From: Aequorivita sp.
GTDB lineage: Bacteria; Bacteroidota; Bacteroidia; Flavobacteriales; Flavobacteriaceae
NCBI GenBank assembly: GCA_024637015.1
Contig: JAGXGE010000037.1
Location: 1 to 64,000 of the forward strand
Length of the DNA: 64,000 bases
Reading direction: 5' to 3'
A program made the translations under genes and the position numbers. Positions within the stretch are counted from its first letter, which is position 1. Every line of letters starts with the position of its first letter. Shown here in pieces: positions 26,174-34,530 of the stretch. The notes beneath the pieces were generated by a model. The model saw only the letters and a list, made by a program, of their open reading frames with translations. It was not told the DNA's origin and did no database searches.

Positions 26174-26665
26174 CTATATTCTTTCAAATGTTAAAAAGTC
26201 TGTGCCACCATTTCCGCCACTTACATCGGTTAGTTCAATTTTTGAATTGCTCACTGAAATAATATCCCAATCATCTGATAGGTCTTCAAAATCAGGTGGT
26301 GAAGCAAAGAAAATATTGAAATCTGGACGGCTTGAACCTCCATCATCGTCACTAGAATTGCTATCCGTTACCGACCAAGTTCCTGTAATTGTAGTACTTC
26401 CGTTTACAGCTACCAAAGAACCGTTTTCATTGAAAGTAAAAGTATAACCTGTAAAATGGTTCGTTTCTTCCTGGTCCGTATCAAAGTAGTAAGTAACTTT
26501 CCAAGAGCCGGTCTGGGCAGTGGTTTCGGTCTGTTGCACCGTTGTATTCTGTTGGGAATCATTACTATTGTCGTCTTTGCTACAAGCCGCAACAGTAACA
26601 ATGTACATAATGATTGCGAACATACTTGCTATTTTCATAGTTTTCATAGTTTTCATAGTTTTCAT
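26174..26665 (-). CDS. Lipoprotein with a single copy of the ~115-residue repeat domain
   Basis: The 163-residue protein has a lipoprotein signal (VTVAAC, Cys about 28), a Gln/Thr/Asn-rich linker and one repeat domain (about 50-163: GSWKVTYYFDTDQEETNHFTGYTFTF, GTWSV, FEDLSDDWDIIS, DVSGGNGGTDFLTF). The N-terminus is MKTMKTMKTMKIAS because a 9-base unit is repeated; any of the first four ATGs could be used and the last (26638) still leaves a complete signal. It lies 34 bases after the larger paralogue and is probably co-transcribed with it. Confidence 0.75.
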   Translation of the reverse strand: MKTMKTMKTMKIASMFAIIMYIVTVAACSKDDNSNDSQQNTTVQQTETTAQTGSWKVTYYFDTDQEETNHFTGYTFTFNENGSLVAVNGSTTITGTWSVTDSNSSDDDGGSSRPDFNIFFASPPDFEDLSDDWDIISVSNSKIELTDVSGGNGGTDFLTFERI

Positions 26666-26671
26666 AGTTTT
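26634..26671 (-). repeat. 9-base tandem repeat (ATGAAAACT) at a gene start
   Basis: Four units of ATGAAAACT (the last degenerate) stand end to end at the start of the single-repeat lipoprotein. Each unit adds Met-Lys-Thr and another possible start codon. The unit is a multiple of three, so copy-number change would not shift the frame. Confidence 0.8.
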
Positions 26672-26699
26672 TAAAATTGATTTTATTATTTAAATTTTA

Positions 26700-28460
26700 T
26701 CAGTTCTTTTTAAAAATTAAGGTGTCTTCAATATTACCATCACTATTTCGTGTGATAAAGGTTACCGAGGTTGGTGAATATTGCAGGGCTTTATATTCAT
26801 CATTATCCGCACCATTTATGGGGCTGTCCATATCAAATTCAAAATTTAATTCTTGGCCGGTCACTGTTACAATCCATATTCCATCTACATTTTCTGATCC
26901 ATTTGTCGCCAAAATAGTTTCATTTCCAAAAAAGGTAAAATCATAGCCTGTATAATCTGAGGTCTCATCATCACCATCGTCCAAATACTTTTCAATATAC
27001 CAAGTTCCCGATTGCAGAATATCACGAAGTTCTTGTGGATCTGGTCCACCACCACCGCCGTTTGGTTCCCGACCGAAAGTAAGGTTGTCTGTTCCGCCAC
27101 CGCCTCCACTCACGTCAGAAAGACGAATAATGCTTTGTGTGGCTTCTATAACATCCCAATCGTCGTTCAATTCAGCAAAATTATTATTGGTGACCGTTTC
27201 AAAATTTAGAATGAAATCCAAATTGCCATTATTAACTTCCGCAGTCCAAAAACCATTGATTGTATTATTGTTGCTTACAGCAGTTGCAGAACCATTTCTT
27301 AAAAATGTAAATTCATATTCATTGAAATTTGCAGTGTGGTCAGTCCCATTTTCCTCCAGCAAGTTCACGAACCAACTTCCCGTACTCAAATTTTCTATGA
27401 AAAGATTCAGTTCAGTATTATTTCCACCGGTATTAGGATTACGACCAAAAGTTAAATAATCCGTACTACCATCACTTCCACTGATGTGTTTAAGCTTAAT
27501 GATTTCTGCGGTTGCTTCAAGTATTTCCCAATCTTCATCAAGTCCGTCCAAAGGGGAATTTGTTCCGAAGAAAATATCGAATTTAAAATCGTCTACAAGT
27601 GCCCAAGTTCCAGGCACACTTGTTCCAGAATTTACTGCTTGAGCAGTTCCGTCCAGAGCGAAGTTAAATTCATAACCAGCATAATTATCGGTTTCGTCAT
27701 AATCATCAAAAAAGTATTCAACATACCAAAGCCCAGTTGTTAAATCTTCTTCAAATTGTGAAATATCTATAGGGTCATTATTTGTATTTGCCACACAGTT
27801 TGCAATCAAAGTTTGCAACTGTTGGTTGCTGTTCACTTCCGCAGTTGAACCATCGGCGAGAATTACCGAAATTGGGAAATCCAGACTAATAAAATCATTC
27901 GGTCCCAAACCCTGCAGAAAAATGAAAAGTTCTAAATCACTATTCACAACTACAGAGCCTGTTTGCTGTTGATCTGAATTGTAGGTAAAAAAAGAAATAG
28001 GATATACAAAATCCAAACATTCAATTTCAATATCATTTACACCACAAGTTGCGGCAAGAGCATCTAGTTCTCCTTGGTTGTTTACTACTACTTGTGTAAA
28101 ATCAAATAAATCTAGGGTAATTGGGAAGGCTATTTCTAAAGTATCAGTATCGTTCGGAAATTGATTAAAAATTTGCTGTATCAATAAAATATCTTCGGGA
28201 GTATTTATTGTTAGCTGTTGTCCGTTTACAACAACAGTAATAGGGAGTACTAAAGAAGCACAACTGTTTCCGTCAATTATGTCATCATAACTACCAGGGT
28301 TTTGAGCAGTACGCAACAATAGTCCAGTTAATGGTGAACTTGCCGTTAAAGTATCCGCAGGCGTTTCGTCTATGTATTCTTTTTCCTCTTTTTGGCAAGA
28401 AAAAAGAGTTATACTTATAAAAAGTAAAACGAAAAATTGGAGAAAGTATATTTTTTTCAC
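26700..28460 (-). CDS. Surface lipoprotein with three copies of the ~115-residue repeat domain and two N-terminal modules
   Basis: The 586-residue protein has a lipobox (LFSC, Cys about 22) and two N-terminal modules of about 85 residues; the second contains CLDFVYPISFFTYNSDQQQT, as in the 21133-22641 protein. Three repeat domains follow (roughly 235-350, 355-465 and 470-586), with WYVEYFFDDYDETDNYAGYEF, GTW, LDEDWEI and ISGSDGSTDYLTF as diagnostic segments. It is divergent from the ECF sigma gene, and its GTAGGGTA promoter lies in the shared 106-base gap. Likely role: surface-exposed target of that sigma system. Function unknown. Confidence 0.8.
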   Translation of the reverse strand: MKKIYFLQFFVLLFISITLFSCQKEEKEYIDETPADTLTASSPLTGLLLRTAQNPGSYDDIIDGNSCASLVLPITVVVNGQQLTINTPEDILLIQQIFNQFPNDTDTLEIAFPITLDLFDFTQVVVNNQGELDALAATCGVNDIEIECLDFVYPISFFTYNSDQQQTGSVVVNSDLELFIFLQGLGPNDFISLDFPISVILADGSTAEVNSNQQLQTLIANCVANTNNDPIDISQFEEDLTTGLWYVEYFFDDYDETDNYAGYEFNFALDGTAQAVNSGTSVPGTWALVDDFKFDIFFGTNSPLDGLDEDWEILEATAEIIKLKHISGSDGSTDYLTFGRNPNTGGNNTELNLFIENLSTGSWFVNLLEENGTDHTANFNEYEFTFLRNGSATAVSNNNTINGFWTAEVNNGNLDFILNFETVTNNNFAELNDDWDVIEATQSIIRLSDVSGGGGGTDNLTFGREPNGGGGGPDPQELRDILQSGTWYIEKYLDDGDDETSDYTGYDFTFFGNETILATNGSENVDGIWIVTVTGQELNFEFDMDSPINGADNDEYKALQYSPTSVTFITRNSDGNIEDTLIFKKN

Positions 28461-28487
28461 ATTATATAAGTTAAGTGGTTTATATTA

Positions 28488-28515
28488 ATAACAAATAAAT
28501 TAAAATTTACCCTAC
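28488..28515 (-). promoter_or_regulatory. Candidate ECF-sigma promoter, repeat lipoprotein 3
   Basis: GTAGGGTA (28515-28508, minus) and TGTTAT (28493-28488) with 14 bases between. It faces away from the sigma gene and would drive the 26700-28460 lipoprotein and probably the 26174 gene behind it. Confidence 0.65.
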
Positions 28516-28539
28516 CCACCAACTTGAAAAAGTTTTAAA

Positions 28540-28547
28540 TATATTTG
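28540..28547 (+). promoter_or_regulatory. Putative housekeeping -7 box for the sigma gene
   Basis: TATATTTG fits the Bacteroidota -7 consensus TAnnTTTG and lies 20 bases before the sigma factor ATG. A TTTG -33 box at the right distance is not evident. Confidence 0.4.
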
Positions 28548-28566
28548 AAGCCAATCAACCACCTTT

Positions 28567-29076
28567 ATGAAAGAGCTTGAAAATGTTTGTAATGAAAATA
28601 CTTTCAACCGTCTGTATGAAGCACACGGGAAAACTATTTGGCGATTTATCTATTATAAATGTGGTAATACCGCCCAAGCTGATGATTTGGTCCAAGAGGC
28701 CTTCATAAAATTGTGGCAAAACTGTGCAAAAGTCACCAAAGAAAAAGCGAAATCATTTTTATATACCGTTTGCAACAATACTTTTTTAAATGAAGTAGCG
28801 CACAAAAAAGTTGTTTTAAAGCACGCTAAAAGACAGCCCAAAAAAACAAATTACCAATCCCCTGAGTTTTTAATGGAAGAGGCTCAATTCCACGAAAAAC
28901 TTAAAAATTCGCTTGAAAATCTTACTGAAGCACAGCGCACCGCTTTTTTGTTAAACAGAATTGAAGGAAAAAAATATGCTGAAATTGCCGAAATGCTGAA
29001 TATCTCAGTGAAAGCTGTTGAAAAGCGCATGAGTAAAGCTCTAGCAACACTTCGGAAAGAAATTGGAGATATATAA
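28567..29076 (+). CDS. ECF sigma-70 factor
   Basis: The 169-residue protein has sigma region 2 (about 10-75: FNRLYEAHGKTIWRFIYYKCGN, DLVQEAFIKLWQN) and region 4 (about 110-165: LTEAQRTAFLLNRIEGKKYAEIAEMLNISVKAVEKRMSKAL with a helix-turn-helix). No other domains are present. It is followed by a FecR anti-sigma and an STN-containing TonB receptor, the arrangement of cell-surface signalling. The gap to the next gene has a GTAGGGTA motif, so the anti-sigma/receptor pair may be a target while the sigma gene itself uses a TATATTTG box. Confidence 0.93.
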   Translation: MKELENVCNENTFNRLYEAHGKTIWRFIYYKCGNTAQADDLVQEAFIKLWQNCAKVTKEKAKSFLYTVCNNTFLNEVAHKKVVLKHAKRQPKKTNYQSPEFLMEEAQFHEKLKNSLENLTEAQRTAFLLNRIEGKKYAEIAEMLNISVKAVEKRMSKALATLRKEIGDI

Positions 29077-29084
29077 TATTTATG

Positions 29085-29112
29085 GTAGGGTAACGCGCTG
29101 TTAACCTGTTAC
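29085..29112 (+). promoter_or_regulatory. Candidate ECF-sigma promoter, fecR-receptor operon
   Basis: GTAGGGTA (29085-29092) and TGTTAC (29107-29112) with 14 intervening bases. A start of transcription 6-8 bases after the -10 would fall on the first ATG of the FecR frame (29117), so the next ATG (29132) is the better start for a message made here. Confidence 0.65.
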
Positions 29113-29131
29113 ACCTATGAACACAATAAAA

Positions 29132-30043
29132 ATGGAAAAAGACTACTTATTACACAAATGGCTCAATAATGAAGCTACTCTAGAAGAACTGGAACAATTA
29201 AAAAACAATCCAGAATATGCTTCATATCTTAAGATTGCAAGTGCCAGCGTAGGTTTTGAAATCCCTAAAATGGACAGTAAGGCAAATTTTGAAGCCATTT
29301 CAAACAAAATAAAACCCGTACGCCAACTTCAAAAAACAAATATTTTTTCAGTTGTTTTGAAAATTGCAGCGGTTTTTGCTGTTTTATTAGCTGGGTATTA
29401 TTACATTTCTACATTAGACACTTCGGTGAAAACTGAAATTGCACAGACCGAAACGTTTTCATTACCCGACAATTCAGAAGTTATGCTAAATGCAGGTTCA
29501 CAAATTAGTTATAACAAAAAAAACTGGGCAAAATCCCGCGAGCTCACTTTGGATGGCGAAGCTTATTTTAAAGTAACAAAAGGAAATAAGTTCAGCGTTA
29601 AAACTGGTGAAGGCACCGTAAGTGTTTTGGGAACACAGTTCAATATTTTTGCAAGGGATGGACTTTTTGTAGTTGCCTGTTATGAAGGCTTGGTGAGTGT
29701 TGCTTTCAACGACACACTCTTAAAAGTGCCCGCTGGAAGCAAAGTACAGGTTGAAAACGGAAAATTAGTGATAAATGAAGCTACCGAAAATCTTTCACCT
29801 GATTGGCTTGCCAAAGAAAGCAGTTTTGAAAACGCCCCGCTGTCACTTGTTCTGAAAGAAGTTGAAAGACAATACCCTATTAAGGTTGCTTTGGAAGATA
29901 TTGATTCCGAAAAAAGATTCACTGGGAGTTTCACCCACGAAAATCTGGACCTTGCATTAAAAGCCATTTGTGAGCCCCTTCAGTTAAACTATAATATAAA
30001 TAAAAACGGAGCAGTAAGCATTCATGCCAAAAATAGCAAGTAG
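29132..30043 (+). CDS. FecR-family anti-sigma factor
   Basis: I prefer the ATG at 29132 (MEKDYLLHKWLNNEATLEEL, the usual FecR start in Bacteroidota) to the one at 29117, because the promoter-like TGTTAC ends only five bases before 29117. The 303-residue protein has a cytoplasmic N-terminal part that should bind the sigma factor, one TM helix (VVLKIAAVFAVLLAGYYYI, about 68-87), a periplasmic FecR domain (ETFSLPDNSEVMLNAGSQISY to about residue 190) and a C-terminal DUF4974-type domain (FENAPLSLVLKEVERQYPIKV). It overlaps the receptor gene by 20 bases. Confidence 0.9.
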   Translation: MEKDYLLHKWLNNEATLEELEQLKNNPEYASYLKIASASVGFEIPKMDSKANFEAISNKIKPVRQLQKTNIFSVVLKIAAVFAVLLAGYYYISTLDTSVKTEIAQTETFSLPDNSEVMLNAGSQISYNKKNWAKSRELTLDGEAYFKVTKGNKFSVKTGEGTVSVLGTQFNIFARDGLFVVACYEGLVSVAFNDTLLKVPAGSKVQVENGKLVINEATENLSPDWLAKESSFENAPLSLVLKEVERQYPIKVALEDIDSEKRFTGSFTHENLDLALKAICEPLQLNYNINKNGAVSIHAKNSK

Positions 30044-32585
30044 CTACAAAGTCTTAGTTTTCTTTTTGGTTTTCTGTGCTTTTGGACCAAGATCTATAGC
30101 TCAGGAGACTAAGGAAGTTACACTTTTGACTTATTTGAAATCTTTGGAAAAGGAATACAATGTTCGGTTTTCATTCGTAAAGGAAGAAGTGGAAGTTATT
30201 ATATTAAAGCCACTTTCAGAAGGTGAAAACACCATAGAAAACATTCTTTCCTATCTTCAGAAAAATACTCCTTTGCTATACAACCGAATTAACGAACGTT
30301 ATATCACGATTACTTCCAAAGAAAATGAGGAAAGTCTTTGCGGACGAATAATTGATTTTAATACCCAATTGCCCTTGGAAGGTGCTAGTATTGTTTCAGA
30401 AAACAACTCGTTTAACACAGTTTCAAATGAAGAAGGTTTTTTTTATATTCCTGTTCAAAACGAAAAGCTAAACTTCACAGTTTCTTTTGTTGGTTTTTCC
30501 CCAATAACAAAAAACACAGCAAGCTTGTCGAAAGATTGTCCTGCACTTCTTTTAATTCCTTCTATTTCCGAATTGGAGCCAGTAATGATCCAGAATATTT
30601 TCACTAAAGGAATCGATAAAAATTTAGACGGCTCCATTTTACTTTCAACAGAACATTTTGGGCTCCTTCCAGGGCAAGCAGAAAACGATGTACTGCAAAT
30701 TGTACAAGCCCTTCCTGGCGTGGAAAGTGTAGATGAAACCATTTCAAACATAAACATTCGTGGCGGAACGCATGATGAAAACTTATTACTTTGGGATGAT
30801 ATAAAAATGTATCAAAGCGGACATTTTTTTGGGCTCATTTCTGCCCTCAATCCAGACATCACCAAAAATGTAATTATCTATAAAAACGGAACTAACGCCC
30901 GTTATGGCGAAGGGGTTTCGGGCGTTATCGATATGCGTTCAAAAAATACAATTTCATCAGAAACCGAAGCTGGAATTGGTTTTAATTTGATAAACGGAAA
31001 CGGGTTTTTGGATATTCCCATTTCAAAAAAACTCGGTATTCAAGTTGCTGCTAGAAAATCAATTAACCATCTCTGGGAATCTCCTATTTATACTAGTTAC
31101 ACCAAACGTATCTTTCAGGACAGCGAAATTTCAAACATTGGAAACACTGAGAATAATATCGCAATCGCTACAGATGAAAATTTCAGTTTTTATGATTTCA
31201 GCACCAAATTGTTGTGGGATATCTCAGCAAAGGACAAAGTGCGAATCAACTTTTTGACGATTGACAATTCATTGGATTTTACTGAAACTTTGGAAGTCAA
31301 TTCCCAATCAAAAACCAGTGAATTGGACCAAAGTAGTTTGTTGGGAGGCGTTTCCTGGAACCATCTATGGAATGAAAATATTGAAACTACTGCTTTGCTT
31401 TACGGCACCTATTATTTACTGGACGCCATAAACAAAGACATTTTTACAACTCAAGAGCAAATCCAAAAAAATGAGGTTTTGGAAACTGGCGTTAAAATCG
31501 ATGCGAACATTACACTTTCAGAAGTTTTAAAACTTCAAACAGGCTACCAGTTTTCAGAAATTGGAATTGCAAATACCCAGGACATCAACCTTCCAAGATT
31601 TCGCGATTATGAAAAAAATGTACTTAGAGCGCAAGTGCTTCTAGCAGGATTAAATTATGTTTCAAATAATAAAAAAACCTTTATTACTGCGGGTGTACGT
31701 GGGAATTATTTTTCGAAGTTTGACGAGATTTTAATTGAGCCGCGTTTAAGTTTCCATCAAAAAATTAGTAATGGCTTTTCATTTGAAGCCTTGGGAGAAT
31801 ATAAAAGTCAAAGTACAACTCAGCGAATTGACTTTGAAAGTGATTTTCTCGGCATTGAAAAAAGACGATGGATTTTGGCTGATGGGGAAAACACCCCGAT
31901 CATAAAAAGCAAGCAAGCTTCTGTTGGTTTTGTTTACAGTAAAAGTGGGCTTTTTATTAATGCTGAAGGGTTTTATAAAATAGTGGAGGATATAAATAGT
32001 AATACCCAAGGGCTTCAAAATCAATTTCAATTTTCAAGAGAGATTGGAAATTATACTGTAAAAGGCGCTGAATTTGTAGTAAATAAAAAAACAAAATCGT
32101 TCAGTACGTGGCTAAGTTATATGTTCAGTAAAAACGATTATGAATTTAAAAATCTTGAACCATCAACCTTTCCGAACAATCTAGATATTCAACATTCCGC
32201 AACGCTTGCAGGTAGTTATTCGCGGAATAATTTAAAAATTGCTTTAGGACTTAATTGGCACAGTGGAAAACCCTATACAATTCCTTTGGAAAATTTTGAA
32301 ACAACCACAGAAGGGGGCATAGCAACTATACAATTTGACACTCCTAATAACCAGCGATTGCCAGATTATTTTCGTGCAGATCTTTCTGCGGAATATCTTT
32401 GGAAACTCTCTCCATCCATAAATGCCAAAATAAACTTTGCGCTTTTAAACCTTTTGGATATTGAAAACACGATTAACATCCGCTATGCTTTGGCACGAGA
32501 CGAAAACAATGAAATAACCGTAAACCAAATTGAGGAAGTTTCTTTGGGAATTACGCCAAACTTTTCGTTTCAGCTTTTGTTTTAA
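30024..32585 (+). CDS. TonB-dependent receptor with STN signalling domain
   Basis: The 853-residue protein has a signal peptide (to RSIAQ, about 27), an STN domain (about 28-100: LLTYLKSLEKEYNVRFSF, ENTIENILSYL), a carboxypeptidase-regulatory-like domain (about 105-180: LCGRIIDFNTQLPLEGASIV), a plug (about 200-320, with VLQIVQALPGVESV and NIRGGTHDENLLLWDDI) and a beta barrel ending ISFQLLF-like, LGITPNFSFQLLF. The STN domain should touch the FecR C-terminus and release the sigma factor when ligand arrives. No SusD partner lies next to it. Ligand unknown. Confidence 0.9.
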   Translation: MPKIASSYKVLVFFLVFCAFGPRSIAQETKEVTLLTYLKSLEKEYNVRFSFVKEEVEVIILKPLSEGENTIENILSYLQKNTPLLYNRINERYITITSKENEESLCGRIIDFNTQLPLEGASIVSENNSFNTVSNEEGFFYIPVQNEKLNFTVSFVGFSPITKNTASLSKDCPALLLIPSISELEPVMIQNIFTKGIDKNLDGSILLSTEHFGLLPGQAENDVLQIVQALPGVESVDETISNINIRGGTHDENLLLWDDIKMYQSGHFFGLISALNPDITKNVIIYKNGTNARYGEGVSGVIDMRSKNTISSETEAGIGFNLINGNGFLDIPISKKLGIQVAARKSINHLWESPIYTSYTKRIFQDSEISNIGNTENNIAIATDENFSFYDFSTKLLWDISAKDKVRINFLTIDNSLDFTETLEVNSQSKTSELDQSSLLGGVSWNHLWNENIETTALLYGTYYLLDAINKDIFTTQEQIQKNEVLETGVKIDANITLSEVLKLQTGYQFSEIGIANTQDINLPRFRDYEKNVLRAQVLLAGLNYVSNNKKTFITAGVRGNYFSKFDEILIEPRLSFHQKISNGFSFEALGEYKSQSTTQRIDFESDFLGIEKRRWILADGENTPIIKSKQASVGFVYSKSGLFINAEGFYKIVEDINSNTQGLQNQFQFSREIGNYTVKGAEFVVNKKTKSFSTWLSYMFSKNDYEFKNLEPSTFPNNLDIQHSATLAGSYSRNNLKIALGLNWHSGKPYTIPLENFETTTEGGIATIQFDTPNNQRLPDYFRADLSAEYLWKLSPSINAKINFALLNLLDIENTINIRYALARDENNEITVNQIEEVSLGITPNFSFQLLF

Positions 32586-32588
32586 AAA

Positions 32589-34382
32589 TTACATACGCTC
32601 CGGAACCTCAATTCCCAAAAGCGCAAAAGCACTTTTGATAACTTCGCCAACGGCTCTTGAAATTTTTACCCGGAATGCTTTTTCAGTTTCGTTATCCGTT
32701 GCCAAAATGGGCACGTTTTGGTAAAAACTGTTGAATTCCTTAACCAAATCGTATGTATAGTTTGCAACCAGCGCCGGACTGTAATTTTCGGCAGCTAATT
32801 GAATCGTTTCGGGATATTGCTGAATTATTTTAATGAGTTCTTTTTCTTTAGGCTGTAAGATAATATCGGAAGCAATGTGCTTCGACAAGCTCAGCATGAC
32901 ATTCTCATTCTCATTAGCTTTTCGGAGAATAGATTGTATACGCGCATAGGTATATTGAATGAACGGCCCTGTATTGCCTTGAAAATCGACGCTTTCTTCT
33001 GGGTTGAAAAGGATTCGTTTTTTAGGGTCCACTTTTAAAATATAATACTTCAAAGCTCCCAAGCCAATCATTCTGTAAAGTGCTTCTTTTTCTTCTTTTG
33101 AAAAATTGTCAATCTTCCCGAGTTCTTCAGAAATAGTTCGAGCGGTATCGGTCATTTGTGCAATTAAATCGTCAGCATCAACAACTGTTCCCTCACGACT
33201 TTTCATCTTTCCGGAAGGTAAATCCACCATTCCATAACTTAAATGAAATAGATTTTTGGCCCAAGAATAACCTAGTTTCTTCAGAATTAAAAACAATACT
33301 TTAAAATGGTAATCCTGCTCATTACCAACCGTATAAATCATTCCACCTACATCGGGATGATCTTTTACGCGCTGCACGGCAGTGCCAATATCCTGCGTCA
33401 TATAAACTGCCGTGCCGTCACTTCGTAAAACCAGCTTTTCATCTAGGCCATCTTCGGTAAGGTCACACCATACGGAGCCGTCGTCTTTCATAAAAAAGAC
33501 ATCTTTTTTAATACCTTCCTCAATTATATCCTTTCCTAAGAGATACGTATCGCTTTCGTAATAATAAAAATCAAAATCTACGCCGATAGACTTATAAGTT
33601 TCCTCAAAACCTTTGTAAACCCAACCGTTCATTTTGTTCCAAAGCGCAACAGTTTCTGCATCGCCAGCTTCCCATTTACGGAGCATTTTTTGTGCTTCAA
33701 CAATAAGTGGCGCTTGTGCTTTTGCCTCTTCTTCTGTTTTTCCTTCCGCTTTTAGAGCTTCTATTTGCTTCTTATATTCTTTGTCAAATTTTACATAATA
33801 ATTACCAACGAGTTTATCGCCTTTCAAATCAGCAGAATCAGGTGTTTCACCATTTCCGAATTTTTCCCAAGCCAGCATACTTTTACAAATATGAATCCCA
33901 CGATCGTTGATGATTTGAGTTTTGTACACTTTATTCCCGGCGGCCTTTTCAATTTCGGCAACGGAATATCCGAGTAAAACATTTCGAACGTGACCCAAAT
34001 GCAAAGGTTTGTTTGTGTTTGGAGAAGAGTATTCTACCATCACAGCTTTTCCATTTTGATCACCTTTTCCGAAGGAAGAAAAATCGGCTACTGAATTAAA
34101 GAAATTCAAATAATAGGAATCACTCAACACAATATTCAAAAAACCTTGAACTACGTTGAATTTTTTAATTTCTGAAACATTTTCAACCAAATAGTTTCCT
34201 ATAGCTTCCCCAATTTGCACGGGATTTCCTTTTACCACGCGCAACATCGGAAAAACAACGGCAGTAATATCACCCTCAAAATCCTTGCGGGTGGGCTGCA
34301 ATTCTACCGATTCAAGTTTTGCGCCGTACAGATTTTCGACTGCATTTTTAATTTGGGTTTCCAATGTTTGCTGAAGTGTCAT
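32589..34382 (-). CDS. argS: Arginyl-tRNA synthetase
   Basis: The 597-residue class I enzyme charges tRNA-Arg. The HIGH-type motif is HLGH in SSPNTNKPLHLGH, and the KMSK-type loop is KMKSREGT. The C-terminal anticodon-binding DALR domain ends with VGEVIKSAFALLGIEVPERM. Around residues 495-502 the enzyme contains VMLSLSKH within NENENVMLSLSKHIASD; this is the translation of a palindromic repeat common in Bacteroidota intergenic DNA, and it sits at the junction between catalytic core and DALR domain, where length variation is tolerated. A TATCTTTG -7 box lies upstream. Confidence 0.95.
   Translation of the reverse strand: MTLQQTLETQIKNAVENLYGAKLESVELQPTRKDFEGDITAVVFPMLRVVKGNPVQIGEAIGNYLVENVSEIKKFNVVQGFLNIVLSDSYYLNFFNSVADFSSFGKGDQNGKAVMVEYSSPNTNKPLHLGHVRNVLLGYSVAEIEKAAGNKVYKTQIINDRGIHICKSMLAWEKFGNGETPDSADLKGDKLVGNYYVKFDKEYKKQIEALKAEGKTEEEAKAQAPLIVEAQKMLRKWEAGDAETVALWNKMNGWVYKGFEETYKSIGVDFDFYYYESDTYLLGKDIIEEGIKKDVFFMKDDGSVWCDLTEDGLDEKLVLRSDGTAVYMTQDIGTAVQRVKDHPDVGGMIYTVGNEQDYHFKVLFLILKKLGYSWAKNLFHLSYGMVDLPSGKMKSREGTVVDADDLIAQMTDTARTISEELGKIDNFSKEEKEALYRMIGLGALKYYILKVDPKKRILFNPEESVDFQGNTGPFIQYTYARIQSILRKANENENVMLSLSKHIASDIILQPKEKELIKIIQQYPETIQLAAENYSPALVANYTYDLVKEFNSFYQNVPILATDNETEKAFRVKISRAVGEVIKSAFALLGIEVPERM
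32879..32900. repeat. Short palindromic repeat inside argS (GTCATGCTGAGCTTGTCGAAGC)
   Basis: On the argS coding strand the core reads CATGCTGAGCTTGTCGAAG, an element I recognise from many Bacteroidota genomes, where it is normally intergenic. Here it is read as MLSLSK. The adjoining AATGAGAATGAGAATG stretch may be part of the insertion. Confidence 0.75.
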
Positions 34383-34399
34383 ACTAAAATTTTAAAGTG

Positions 34400-34407
34400 C
34401 AAAGATA
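34400..34407 (-). promoter_or_regulatory. Putative -7 box for argS
   Basis: TATCTTTG on the minus strand (34407-34400) matches TAnnTTTG and lies 17 bases before the argS start codon. No clear -33 box. Confidence 0.45.
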
Positions 34408-34530
34408 CTTTTTTTGATTTCTTAATTCTGTATTCAATTTTCTGAATTTTTAGAAGGCATCTAATAACTTTCTTTTAAAGTTTTGGTAAACTTCACATCC
34501 CGAAACAAAACGTCCTTTGCCGAAAAAACT

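Noticed and set aside
26634-26671. Phase-variable repeat
   Set aside because: The 9-base unit is a multiple of three, so it cannot switch the frame on and off.
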